DNA of 64,000 nucleotides from Bacillota bacterium (lineage in GTDB: Bacteria; Actinomycetota; Aquicultoria; Aquicultorales; Aquicultoraceae): NCBI GenBank assembly GCA_023511485.1, contig JAIMBH010000001.1, forward strand, positions 123,439-187,438, written 5' to 3'. Both the position numbers and the translations under genes were made by a program. Shown piece after piece: positions 51,285-59,305 of the stretch. Position 1 is the stretch's first letter. The number at the start of each line of letters is the position of its first letter. The notes under the pieces are model-generated. The model was not told where the DNA came from and did not search any database. It worked only from the letters and a program-made list of their open reading frames with translations.

Positions 51285-51608
51285 TTAGACCATTTTATCT
51301 ACAATCGCACGGTGGATAATCTTATCGGCTACTTCTTTACTAGAGACCTCATAATCGCCGGACTCTATCTTGCCTTTAAGCTCATCAACCAGATCGGCCC
51401 TCACCTCTGGAAGCTTGGCATATGCTGCTTTTGCCTTTTTAGCCTCCTCACTTCGGGCAGTAATAACAAGTGAATCGCCTTTGGCCTTTACGCCTTCGGA
51501 TTTATTGCCCGAAGTTTTAGCCTTGGCCGATTTCTTGTTTTCGACCTCCCGTACGTATCCCTGTAGAACTTTTCTGACCTGCTCATTAGAGATCTTCAAA
51601 GTATTCAC
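51285..51608 (-). CDS. flgM: Anti-sigma-28 factor FlgM
   Basis: Binds and silences sigma-28 until the hook is finished, then is exported. 107 residues with the conserved C-terminal half LPEVRADLVDELKGKIESGDYEVSSKEVADKIIHRAIVDKM. GTG start at 51608; TTG at 51599 has a better GGGGTG spacing and is as likely. First gene of flgM-flgN-flgK-flgL-fliW-csrA, starting about ten bases after the predicted transcription start of the sigma-28-like promoter, so it is self-regulated. Confidence 0.92.
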   Translation of the reverse strand: MNTLKISNEQVRKVLQGYVREVENKKSAKAKTSGNKSEGVKAKGDSLVITARSEEAKKAKAAYAKLPEVRADLVDELKGKIESGDYEVSSKEVADKIIHRAIVDKMV

Positions 51609-51623
51609 CCCGCTTGCCTATAG

Positions 51624-51650
51624 TTATCGGCAGGTTTAACAATTTTCTCC
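51624..51650 (-). promoter_or_regulatory. Sigma-28-like promoter of flgM
   Basis: GGAGAAAA (51643-51650), 11 bases, GCCGATAA (51624-51631), then CTATAGGCA. TGCC and GGCA around the minus-10 element form a small palindrome also present at the flaG site and nearly so at 17896. Confidence 0.75.
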
Positions 51651-51779
51651 ACTTGCCCTGTCATATCCTGCCGACTCCTATCGTCTTGGGGTTTAAACTA
51701 ACCACCAGTTCTCCTGAGCTACAAAATCTATTAAACCTCAAAACCCAACCCGATTTAGCTTAGAGCTCTGGACTCCTAG

Positions 51780-51858
51780 CTCGTAGTGCAGGGCTTTAGC
51801 CCTGCTATTTAGCAGCCCCTTCGACTTCGCTTGGGGCAGGCTCTAAAGGGCTGCACTA
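51780..51858. repeat. Cluster of GCAG-type palindromes between flgM and flgG
   Basis: GCAGGGC/GCCCTGC (51788-51794 and 51799-51805, four-base loop) is followed by AGCAGCCCC and GGGGCAGG, and by AAAGGGCTGCAC near 51846-51857, all related to the palindrome at 4692-4709. After it comes AATTCG-rich filler up to flgG. No gene; possibly a terminator for flgG, without a T-run. Confidence 0.55.
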
Positions 51859-51913
51859 TATGCTGCACCATATCTCAGAGGTTCGTAATTCGACATTTGC
51901 AATTCGAAATTTC

Positions 51914-52699
51914 CTAGCCTCTTATATTTGTCGCTATCGCCATCATCTCATCGGCTGTATTGAGTGCCCGCGCGTTAAATTGGTAAGCACGTTGGGCGAT
52001 TACCAGCTGCGTCATCTCGTCGGCAAGGTCTACGTTTGACCCTTCAACAAATCCCTGGTGCAGGATTCCTGCCCCCGGGCTACCTGCATAAACCTCAACC
52101 ATACTGCCGACAGCTACACTTGGCACAAATAAGTTCTCGCCTATCGAAAGCAAACCGTTCGGATTCTCTGCCTTAAAAAGCGTTATCCGGCCGATGTCTT
52201 GCGGTGTGGAGCTACCCGGCAAAATGGCCGAAACTACGCCATCGGTGGCGATATTTACACCTTTTGACCCCTGGGGTATTGTAATACCTGAGTCCAAACG
52301 ATATCCCTGAGGTGTTATCAATTGCCCGGACGGACTAATTGAAAAGCTGCCGTCTCTGGTGTAGGCTGGGGTTCCATCTGGCAGCAGAACCCTAAAAAAC
52401 CCTTCGCCCTCGATGGCAATATCGTAAGTATTGCCGGTCGGCTCAAGCCTGCCCTGGCTAAAAACCTTCTCAGTGCCGGCTATTTTAGCACCATTACCAA
52501 TTGAAATTCCTGTCCTGCCTGTGTTATCGGGCTCAAACTCTCCTAAAATATTGGCGTGCTGATAGAAAAGGTCTTGAAACTGTACCTTATTCTTCTTAAA
52601 CCCTGAAGTATTAACATTGCTAACGTTATTAGCTATGCCATCAACCGCCATCTGCTGCGATTGAAGACCTGAAGCAGCCGTCCAAAGCGATCGGATCAT
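51914..52699 (-). CDS. flgG: Flagellar basal-body rod protein FlgG
   Basis: Distal rod subunit. 261 residues with the motif IRSLWTAASGLQSQQMAVDGIANNVSNVNTSGFKKNKVQFQDL, the conserved AIEGEGFFRVLLPDGTPAYTRDGSFS and the C-terminal GSNVDLADEMTQLVIAQRAYQFNARALNTADEMMAIATNIRG. ATG at 52699 after AGGAGG. Between it and flgF, 77 bases before this ATG, ends RNA-element copy B. Confidence 0.96.
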   Translation of the reverse strand: MIRSLWTAASGLQSQQMAVDGIANNVSNVNTSGFKKNKVQFQDLFYQHANILGEFEPDNTGRTGISIGNGAKIAGTEKVFSQGRLEPTGNTYDIAIEGEGFFRVLLPDGTPAYTRDGSFSISPSGQLITPQGYRLDSGITIPQGSKGVNIATDGVVSAILPGSSTPQDIGRITLFKAENPNGLLSIGENLFVPSVAVGSMVEVYAGSPGAGILHQGFVEGSNVDLADEMTQLVIAQRAYQFNARALNTADEMMAIATNIRG

Positions 52700-52776
52700 G
52701 TACCCTCCTAAATCCTTAAAACAATCGGACGATGGATAGGTATACGATTGGAATTGAGCTAGATGTTGGGAATTTT

Positions 52777-52827
52777 TGCGCCTCGGTCATTCGGCGCACA
52801 GGAAGCTTCCGTTTCCGGTCCAGCTTC
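52777..52827 (-). ncRNA. Two-hairpin RNA element, copy B (flgG leader)
   Basis: Minus strand: hairpin 1 has outer stem GAAGCT/AGCTTC, internal loop GGA opposite A, inner stem CCG/CGG and GAAA tetraloop; hairpin 2 has stem TGCGCC/GGCGCA and the 10-base loop GAATGACCGA. It starts four bases after the flgF stop codon and ends exactly 77 bases before the flgG ATG, as copy C does for flgE. On the plus strand the stem is followed by TTTTTT, a possible terminator in the opposite direction. Confidence 0.65.
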
Positions 52828-52831
52828 TTTT

Positions 52832-53584
52832 TTAACCAACTCTGCCAACTTCGTTTACAGCCCTACCCAATAGCTCGTCCTGAGCCTTCAATACACGCTG
52901 ATTTGCCTCATACGACCTGATTGTTGCAATCATATCGACCATCTCATCGGTCGCATTGACATTAGAGCCTTCTAGATACCCCTGCCTGATGACAAAACCG
53001 GTTGGCCGCTGCCCTGACGCAAACGCCTTAAAAGTGTTGCTTCCGACCTTCTCTAGCTCTCCTTTAGAGAAGTTTCTTATTTTTAGGGTATCAGTATAGG
53101 CTCCGTCAACATAGACCCTGCCTACTTCATCAACGTGAACCTCGCTACCCGTTATGGTAATGGCGCCGTTCTCGCCCAGTACCAGATTGCCCTCCTGATC
53201 TACCAGCCTGTCAAAGCCGTCTTTAGTAAAGCTACCGTCTCTCGTATATCTTTCGCCAGACGGTGTAAGAACAGTGAAAAAGCCTTCTCCGGTAAGTGCA
53301 AGGTCAAAGGTTCCGCCGGTCTGTCTTAACGCACCATTGCTGATGATAAAACCAGTACCGCCAATCCCAACCCCTGAGCTAAGAAGGCCAACGGATTTTT
53401 GCGTATAGTTCGCATCTCCGCGCCTCTCCTGCGCATAGACCAAAGCCTCTGGGAACGACGTTATCGAGATATAGTCCTTCTTAAATCCAGTAGTATTTAT
53501 GTTGGCAAGGTTATTGGATATAACGTCCTGCTTATTCATCAGAGCCAGCATTCCCATTGCCGAAGCGTAAAGACCTCTTATCAA
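52832..53584 (-). CDS. flgF: Flagellar basal-body rod protein FlgF
   Basis: Proximal rod subunit related to FlgG. 250 residues; IRGLYASAMGMLALMNKQDVISNNLANINTTGFKKD and the middle DLALTGEGFFTVLTPSGERYTRDGSFT are conserved, as is the C-terminal GSNVNATDEMVDMIATIRSYEANQRVLKAQDELLG. TTG start at 53584 after AAGGAGG. Upstream of flgG on the same strand. Confidence 0.94.
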   Translation of the reverse strand: MIRGLYASAMGMLALMNKQDVISNNLANINTTGFKKDYISITSFPEALVYAQERRGDANYTQKSVGLLSSGVGIGGTGFIISNGALRQTGGTFDLALTGEGFFTVLTPSGERYTRDGSFTKDGFDRLVDQEGNLVLGENGAITITGSEVHVDEVGRVYVDGAYTDTLKIRNFSKGELEKVGSNTFKAFASGQRPTGFVIRQGYLEGSNVNATDEMVDMIATIRSYEANQRVLKAQDELLGRAVNEVGRVG

Positions 53585-53622
53585 GTTTCCACCTCCTTTC
53601 GTTACTTTAAATCCTGTTTTAT

Positions 53623-54132
53623 CTATATGGCCTTCTTTGCCTGCATAACTTTAAGCTCATCGGATATTACCTGCTCCTTAAGAGCAATGCTTACTTCTAT
53701 ATCGCCGATTTCGCTCATTAAGACAATATATAACCGCTGGATGTCAACGGTGGAAATCAACACGTTGGTGCCGATGATAAGTGTTGGCGGCGTAATGGCA
53801 AGGTTTGAATATGTATCACCAAATTTAACAGTGGCAAGACCGGTGATCATGTTGCCAAGCTCAGAAATCGCACTCTGGGCAAGCTCATCCATAAGCGGAA
53901 CTGCCTTGCCAATCATCTCGGCCGCAATTTTTTTAGCGGTTTTCGACGACATGCCGTAAATCACCTGACCATGAATCTCCCCAGTAACCCCGATAAGAAC
54001 GCTTACTTCCTGGGATGTCAGCGAAGATTTCTGTATCGACAGAGGTCCTTTTTCAAGTTTTAAGCGCGTCTCCGCCTCAAAGACCTCGAACGCTGCCTCG
54101 AGAAACGGATTAACAAACTCTACCTTTAACAT
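53623..54132 (-). CDS. cheX: CheX-type CheY-P phosphatase
   Basis: CheX dephosphorylates CheY-P. 169 residues; the active-site helix has SAISELGNMITG with the Glu-x2-Asn pair intact. IGVTGEIHGQVIYGMSSKTAKKIAAEM is the conserved dimer part. ATG at 54132, ribosome binding site AAGGA somewhat distant. Last gene of the chemotaxis cluster, before flgF. Confidence 0.9.
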   Translation of the reverse strand: MLKVEFVNPFLEAAFEVFEAETRLKLEKGPLSIQKSSLTSQEVSVLIGVTGEIHGQVIYGMSSKTAKKIAAEMIGKAVPLMDELAQSAISELGNMITGLATVKFGDTYSNLAITPPTLIIGTNVLISTVDIQRLYIVLMSEIGDIEVSIALKEQVISDELKVMQAKKAI

Positions 54133-54181
54133 CCTTTAGCTATCCTTTCCTCCTAATTTTCTCGGTAAAACCCGGCAAAAC

Positions 54182-55030
54182 TTAAGCCAAAATTTTCTCT
54201 ATCTCCTCGGTTATGTTGTAGGCGGAGAATATTATGTTATCTATTTCAGGCTCGTCCAGCTTAAGCTGATTCAAAGCTTCTTTCTTTAACGGGTAAAGCA
54301 TGCCGTCGCTTCCTACCCCTAAACCTAAACTCAGGCAGATAAAATCAGCAACATGTACTATAGCGGTTAAATCAGGATCTTTCTTTGCTCTATCAGGACG
54401 GTGATGGTACTGGATGGCTTCAACAATCTTGTCGTTAAAGTTCCACTTATTTGCCACTTTTGCCCCTATTTCCTGGTGATCAAACCCCAAAATCCTTTTC
54501 TCGGCCTCGGCAAATGAAAGCCCTTGGGAGCCGGCCATCTCTATGATCTGGTAAAGCTCTTCTTTAACAAATAGATTGAGAAGGACTTTGCCGACATCAT
54601 GGAGTAGCCCAGCAATAAAGGCTTCCTCAATATTTGGATACTTAACCTGATTAGCGATTAAGCGCGCGGCAAGTGCACAACCCACGGAATGTTTCCATAG
54701 CTCACCCTTCTCCAGGCCATATCCTTTGATTTCCCGATCGTAAAAATTCTGCAGGGTAAGTGCCAGCACCACGCTTTTTAAAGTCTCATAGCCAAGAATG
54801 ACAATGGCTTCACTAACCGTTGTAACCTTACGGGCAAAACCGTAGTAAGCCGAGTTGGCCATACGCAGTACACGGGCAGTAAATGCTGGGTCGTATGATA
54901 TAACCCTGCTGATATCAACCGCCGAAGATCGAGGGTCGTTTGTGAGTTTTAGCGCCCTATTGGCAATTGCCGAGAAAGGCGGCAGGTCTCTTACCTCTTT
55001 CAGTATCCTTTGAGCAATGTCTTGTCCCAT
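54182..55030 (-). CDS. HDOD-domain regulator 1
   Basis: HDOD proteins are non-enzymatic relatives of HD phosphohydrolases and act in signal networks. 282 residues: N-terminal LPPFSAIANRALKLTNDP, the core IAGLLHDVGKVLLNLFV and IGAKVANKWNFNDKIVEAIQYHH, where the HD residues are kept. ATG at 55030 is supported by GGAGGAAGAA; a longer reading to 55102 is not. Paralogue of the next gene. Sits between cheX and the second HDOD gene. Confidence 0.88.
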   Translation of the reverse strand: MGQDIAQRILKEVRDLPPFSAIANRALKLTNDPRSSAVDISRVISYDPAFTARVLRMANSAYYGFARKVTTVSEAIVILGYETLKSVVLALTLQNFYDREIKGYGLEKGELWKHSVGCALAARLIANQVKYPNIEEAFIAGLLHDVGKVLLNLFVKEELYQIIEMAGSQGLSFAEAEKRILGFDHQEIGAKVANKWNFNDKIVEAIQYHHRPDRAKKDPDLTAIVHVADFICLSLGLGVGSDGMLYPLKKEALNQLKLDEPEIDNIIFSAYNITEEIEKILA

Positions 55031-55102
55031 TTCTTCCTCCGTATCAACCAGAGCTTCAGGCTCTAGGACGTACCTTGCAAGCGTTCGTTTACAAAAAAAC
55101 AC

Positions 55103-55882
55103 TTAGCCTGCATTACTTAGACCCCGATCATCTAAAGACTGCATTATAGCCGATATTCCCGACATAAAACCTAGATTCAAATTAACGCATATAAAATCAG
55201 CTAAATGAACAATCGTTGTCAAATCGGGCTCTTTTTCAGCCTTCTCCGGCTGGTGGTGATACTTAATCGCTTCAATGATCTTATTGCTAAAATCCCATTT
55301 CTCAGCTATTAGCGCACCGATTTCCGCGTGGTCAATACCAAAAATGGCCATCTCTGCCTCCACGGGAGTTAGCCCCTCTTGATTTACCATATCGGCATAT
55401 TTTTGTTTTTCTTCAAACAAAACTTCATCGAAAAGCACTTTGCCAATGTCGTGCATCATGCCCGCTACAAACGCTGCTTCAAGGTCTGGATAGTCGGTTT
55501 TGGTAGCGATCATCCAACAGGACAGGGCACAATTCATTGCATGCTGCCAGAGCTCTCCCTTCTGCAACCCGTAGCCTTTGAGCTCTTTTTCCATAAAATC
55601 CTGAACCGAGTAAGCCAGCATAACACCACGCAGAAGGTCTTCATCCATCAATACGTCGGATTCAAAAAATCCCGCCTTATGCCCTGAAAACCCAAACGCT
55701 GTAAAGTTTGTCATCTGTAGAATCTGTTTTGCAAACCTTGGGTCGTGAAAGCCCTGTGTATCTGCAGAACTCTCTTTAAAACTCTTTTCTCTTTGGGCTA
55801 TCATGGCCTTATCTGCCACTTTAGAAAATGCTGGCAGTGCATCTATCTTCTTAAACAGCTCGTTAACCAGCTTTTTTGACAT
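55103..55882 (-). CDS. HDOD-domain regulator 2
   Basis: Second, tandem HDOD protein (259 residues) with VAGMMHDIGKVLFDEVLF and IGALIAEKWDFSNKIIEAIKYHHQP as in its neighbour. Its N-terminal third is diverged. ATG at 55882 after GGAGG. Overlaps the end of cheR by 20 bases, so it belongs to the chemotaxis operon. The HDOD pair probably arose by local duplication. Confidence 0.88.
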   Translation of the reverse strand: MSKKLVNELFKKIDALPAFSKVADKAMIAQREKSFKESSADTQGFHDPRFAKQILQMTNFTAFGFSGHKAGFFESDVLMDEDLLRGVMLAYSVQDFMEKELKGYGLQKGELWQHAMNCALSCWMIATKTDYPDLEAAFVAGMMHDIGKVLFDEVLFEEKQKYADMVNQEGLTPVEAEMAIFGIDHAEIGALIAEKWDFSNKIIEAIKYHHQPEKAEKEPDLTTIVHLADFICVNLNLGFMSGISAIMQSLDDRGLSNAG

Positions 55883-56687
55883 CTAATCCTCCAACTTCAG
55901 AAATCTTAACGTAGAAGAATGGGCTTGTTACTTTAAAGCCAAGCTCTCTTGCATTTAAAATACTTTCTGAACCACCCACGAAGAGGACCCCTTCATCTTT
56001 CAACGAGGCCCAAAACCTTCTATAAATCGAATCTTTTGCCTCGTTGGTAAAGTAGATGACCACATTTCTACATAGTATTAGATCAAAACCATCTTCATAG
56101 GGGTCTCTCAAAAGATCGTGCCTTCTAAATTCGACTCTGCGCCTTATATCTTCACTTATCACAAATTTCTCACCATCTTTAGTAAAAAAGCGCTGAAAGA
56201 GCGGTTTAGGTACGTTTCGAACGTCCCTTTCCAGATACCGACCGTCACGGGCTACCTTTAAAATGCGGCTGTCTAAATCGGTACCGATGATCTTGTGCTC
56301 GACACCGGGGGTTAGGCTCTCAAGAATCAGCGCAAGGGTATAGGGCTCTGCCCCGTTTGAGCAGCCTGCACTCCATATTTTTAGCTTGGCGCTCTTTTCC
56401 AGAAGAGCCGGCAATATCTTTTCCTCAAGCTCCTTAAATTTTGCGACATCTCGGTAGAACTCGGAGACGTTGATAGTTACCCAGTTTACAAAGGCTGTCA
56501 GTTTGGCCTCATCGGAAGCCAGCATGTCTGCATATTCCCTGTAATCAGTGGAGCCAGCCTGACCCATGATAAAGGCAAGCCTGCGCTGTATCTGCCAGGG
56601 CTTGTAGTTGCCGAGATCGATACCTGTAAGGTCCTTTACCTTAGCTACGAAATAGCGATACTCAGGACTATCCACATAGCTTGGCAT
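55863..56687 (-). CDS. cheR: Chemotaxis methyltransferase CheR
   Basis: Methylates glutamates of chemoreceptors with SAM. 274 residues: N-terminal helical domain, GTDLDSRILKVARDGRY, the SAM-binding IWSAGCSNGAEPYTLALIL and FDLILCRNVVIYF motifs, all canonical. ATG at 56687 after GAGGGG; overlaps cheB by 20 bases. Confidence 0.96.
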   Translation of the reverse strand: MPSYVDSPEYRYFVAKVKDLTGIDLGNYKPWQIQRRLAFIMGQAGSTDYREYADMLASDEAKLTAFVNWVTINVSEFYRDVAKFKELEEKILPALLEKSAKLKIWSAGCSNGAEPYTLALILESLTPGVEHKIIGTDLDSRILKVARDGRYLERDVRNVPKPLFQRFFTKDGEKFVISEDIRRRVEFRRHDLLRDPYEDGFDLILCRNVVIYFTNEAKDSIYRRFWASLKDEGVLFVGGSESILNARELGFKVTSPFFYVKISEVGGLDVKKAG

Positions 56688-57726
56688 AGCTGCTCTTCCC
56701 CTCGATCATGTTCATTAACTCTTGCGGAATACGCTCCAATGGGGCGATCACATCCGCATTTCCCTCATCAATTACTACTTTAGGCATGCCATAGACGACA
56801 CAGGTTGACTCATGCTCTGCAATTGTATGCCCACCTCTTCTTTTAATCTGTGCCATACCGTCAGCGCCATCTCGGCCCATCCCGGTAAGAATAACCCCAA
56901 TACAATTATGGCCGTAAACAGCAGTGCCTGAATTCATAAGCACATCGACAGATGGCCTAACTGAGTTAACGGTCGGTCCATGGCTGAGCCTTACAATACC
57001 GCCTTTCTCGATCAGCATGTGGTATCCTCCGGGAGCCATCAGCGCCGTCCCAGGAACCAGATGGTCGCCGTCCTGGGCTTCTGCAACCCGTATATTCGAT
57101 TCAGTATTAAGCCTTTGGGCAATAGATTTGATGAATGGGCCGGGCGGCATGTGCTGCACAACCGCAATCGGCCACGGAAAGTTCTTGGGAAGCCTTGGCA
57201 GAACTTCTATGAGGGCCCTGGGACCCCCAGTAGACGTACCTATCATCACGATTTTATCGCTCGTCGTGGCAATCTTGGAGGCTTGTTCCTGTCTTATATC
57301 GCCGCTTTCGCCTTTAGCGGTTTTTTTCTTAAGACGGGCTTTAGCCGCCACCTTAACCTTAGCTATAAGTTCATCTTGTATCTTACTTATGCTGGTCAAA
57401 TCGGTAGGCTTATGAATAAAGTCTAGCGCACCCTCAAGCAGAGCTTGAGCGGTTGCGGCCGAACCCTCCTCCGTTAGGGTGCTTACCATAATAACCGGAG
57501 TGGGACATTCTTTCATTATATGGTTTAAAGCGGTAAGACCGTCCATCCTGGCCATTTCGATATCCAGCGTGACTACATCAGGCTGAAGCTCGATTACTTT
57601 TTTAATGGCCTCAAAGCCATCCTGGGCAGTGTCTATAACAGCTATCTGAGGGTCAGAAGATAGCATATCGATTAAGCGTTTGCGGCTGAAAAACGAGTCA
57701 TCGACGACAAGAACTCTAATAGGCAA
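56668..57726 (-). CDS. cheB: Chemotaxis response regulator and methylesterase CheB
   Basis: Demethylates and deamidates chemoreceptors. The 352-residue protein has a receiver domain (VLVVDDSFFSRK, VVTLDIEMARMDG with the phosphorylated Asp) and a methylesterase domain with GTSTGGPRALIEVLPRLP (catalytic Ser), a His near QHMPPG and GMGRDGADG near the end. TTG start at 57726 after AGGAGG. Between cheY and cheR. Confidence 0.96.
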   Translation of the reverse strand: MPIRVLVVDDSFFSRKRLIDMLSSDPQIAVIDTAQDGFEAIKKVIELQPDVVTLDIEMARMDGLTALNHIMKECPTPVIMVSTLTEEGSAATAQALLEGALDFIHKPTDLTSISKIQDELIAKVKVAAKARLKKKTAKGESGDIRQEQASKIATTSDKIVMIGTSTGGPRALIEVLPRLPKNFPWPIAVVQHMPPGPFIKSIAQRLNTESNIRVAEAQDGDHLVPGTALMAPGGYHMLIEKGGIVRLSHGPTVNSVRPSVDVLMNSGTAVYGHNCIGVILTGMGRDGADGMAQIKRRGGHTIAEHESTCVVYGMPKVVIDEGNADVIAPLERIPQELMNMIEGKSSYAKLCG

Positions 57727-57748
57727 TTACGTTTCCTCCTAACAAGGT

Positions 57749-58111
57749 TTACCCTATTTGCTTTTTGACTGCCTCAAGAACCCTGTCGGGTTGGAACGGC
57801 TTTAGCACATAGTCTTTTGCGCCGGATTTGATCGCCTGGATAACCATATTTTGCTGACCCATAGCACTGCAGACGATTATTTTAGCGCTATCGTCGACTT
57901 TTTTAATCTCGGTTATAGCTGTAATACCATCCATAACCGGCATGGTAATATCCATGATTACAAGGTCCGGTTTGAGTTGCTGATATTTAGATACAGCCTC
58001 TTCGCCGTTTCCTGCTTCTCCGACAATGCTATAGCCGTTGTCTGTTAGAAGCTTTACAATTTTCATCCGCATAAATGCGGCGTCATCAACTACTAGGACA
58101 CCCTTGCCCAT
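57749..58111 (-). CDS. cheY: Chemotaxis response regulator CheY
   Basis: Carries the phosphate to the motor. 120 residues with VVDDAAFMRM, the phospho-acceptor in LVIMDITMPVMDG (about residue 53), SAMGQ at the Thr/Ser switch position and the lysine of YVLKPF. ATG at 58111 after GGAGGCGGAGGA. Between cheD and cheB. Confidence 0.96.
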   Translation of the reverse strand: MGKGVLVVDDAAFMRMKIVKLLTDNGYSIVGEAGNGEEAVSKYQQLKPDLVIMDITMPVMDGITAITEIKKVDDSAKIIVCSAMGQQNMVIQAIKSGAKDYVLKPFQPDRVLEAVKKQIG

Positions 58112-58122
58112 TCCTCCGCCTC

Positions 58123-58608
58123 CTATAAAACAATCGTGTTGTGGCCAATCGCTTTTACTAGAAGTTCTCCGGTTGCGACAGACAATTCGGCGGTTCTACC
58201 GTAATCTTTACCTGTATCGGCAGCAACGAGCTTCAACTTAAGAGATTCAAGAACATCTTTGACCGCCGTGACGTTGCGTTCTCCTATTTCTAGTAGACTG
58301 TTACCGCCCGGCATCTGAAACATGCGTGCGCCACCAACTATTTTTGCAACTATGTTCTCAGGACTGGCCCCTTCTTTAGTCATTGCTTCCAGTAATCTCG
58401 GTATGCCGGTATCTGCAAATCTTGCGCTCATTGAATCTCCCCTCCCGTTATCCTGGGGCAACATAATATGGGCCATACCTGCAATCTTTAGCTTACTATC
58501 GTATAAGCAAACAGCTACGCAAGAACCAAGTCCTCTTGTAACAATTATGCTCTCTTTATCTTTCGATACCTTTAATTCGCCAATCCCCACGTTGAATGTC
58601 TCAGGCAC
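58123..58608 (-). CDS. cheD: Chemoreceptor glutamine deamidase CheD
   Basis: Deamidates receptor glutamines and helps CheC. 161 residues with catalytic LGSCVAVCLYD and MAHIMLP, and the TGIPRLLEAMTKEGA and VGGARMFQMPGG stretches. GTG at 58608 after GAGG. Begins five bases after cheC ends. Confidence 0.94.
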   Translation of the reverse strand: MPETFNVGIGELKVSKDKESIIVTRGLGSCVAVCLYDSKLKIAGMAHIMLPQDNGRGDSMSARFADTGIPRLLEAMTKEGASPENIVAKIVGGARMFQMPGGNSLLEIGERNVTAVKDVLESLKLKLVAADTGKDYGRTAELSVATGELLVKAIGHNTIVL

Positions 58609-58612
58609 GAAA

Positions 58613-59230
58613 TTACCTCGCTTCTATTGAGTACAGGAGCTTACTTAGTGAGTCTTCATCGGTAAATAGCATCAAATACCCTTCGATCTTGCTACTTTCG
58701 TTTGCAATATCTGTCTCGATATAGAGAATCTCTTCAGGTGCTCTCTCAAGCATTAAAATTGCCGAGCTCACAATAGCTCCTATCATGTCCTGAACAACCA
58801 TCGGTGATGATGGACGCAGGTCCATCCCGACGTAGTCTGAAAGTGTGCTTAAGAAGTATGAGCTGACTAAATTACCTACCTCTCCCAAAACTGAGGTTGC
58901 CATCTCATTTAGCTCTTCAATGCCTTCGCCATCTTCTCGCAATACCTGATTGATGAGCTTAAATGCGCTGGTGCTGGGAAACAGCAAAAGCATATTTCCG
59001 CTAATCTCGCCAGAAAACGTCAAACAAGCGCTGATAGCGGTAGACTCGGCGCCTCCTGCGATATTTGTTATCGCATCAAGAGAGATGACATCAAGCCTTG
59101 GTGACTGCAGAAAGATGGACCGGTTTGTCATTTCAGATAGGGCGACTGCTGAACTATCGGTGCTGAGTTTAATGATCCGCTCGAGAAGCTCTTTCTGTTT
59201 TGGTGATAAGCCACCATTTATTTGCGCCAC
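58613..59230 (-). CDS. cheC: CheY-P phosphatase CheC
   Basis: 205 residues, two-fold repeated CheC fold. The second active site EVGN (in SVLGEVGNLVSSYFL) is intact; the first half reads AITN, lacking the Glu, so only one site is likely active. GTG at 59230 after AGGAG. Between cheA and cheD, the Bacillus-like arrangement. Confidence 0.92.
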   Translation of the reverse strand: MAQINGGLSPKQKELLERIIKLSTDSSAVALSEMTNRSIFLQSPRLDVISLDAITNIAGGAESTAISACLTFSGEISGNMLLLFPSTSAFKLINQVLREDGEGIEELNEMATSVLGEVGNLVSSYFLSTLSDYVGMDLRPSSPMVVQDMIGAIVSSAILMLERAPEEILYIETDIANESSKIEGYLMLFTDEDSLSKLLYSIEAR

Positions 59231-59305
59231 GTTGATCTCCTCTCATTTATAGTTAACGCCGTTTATCTAAAATCTCAAACGGCTGAGAATTTGCTTAATA
59301 AAGCC

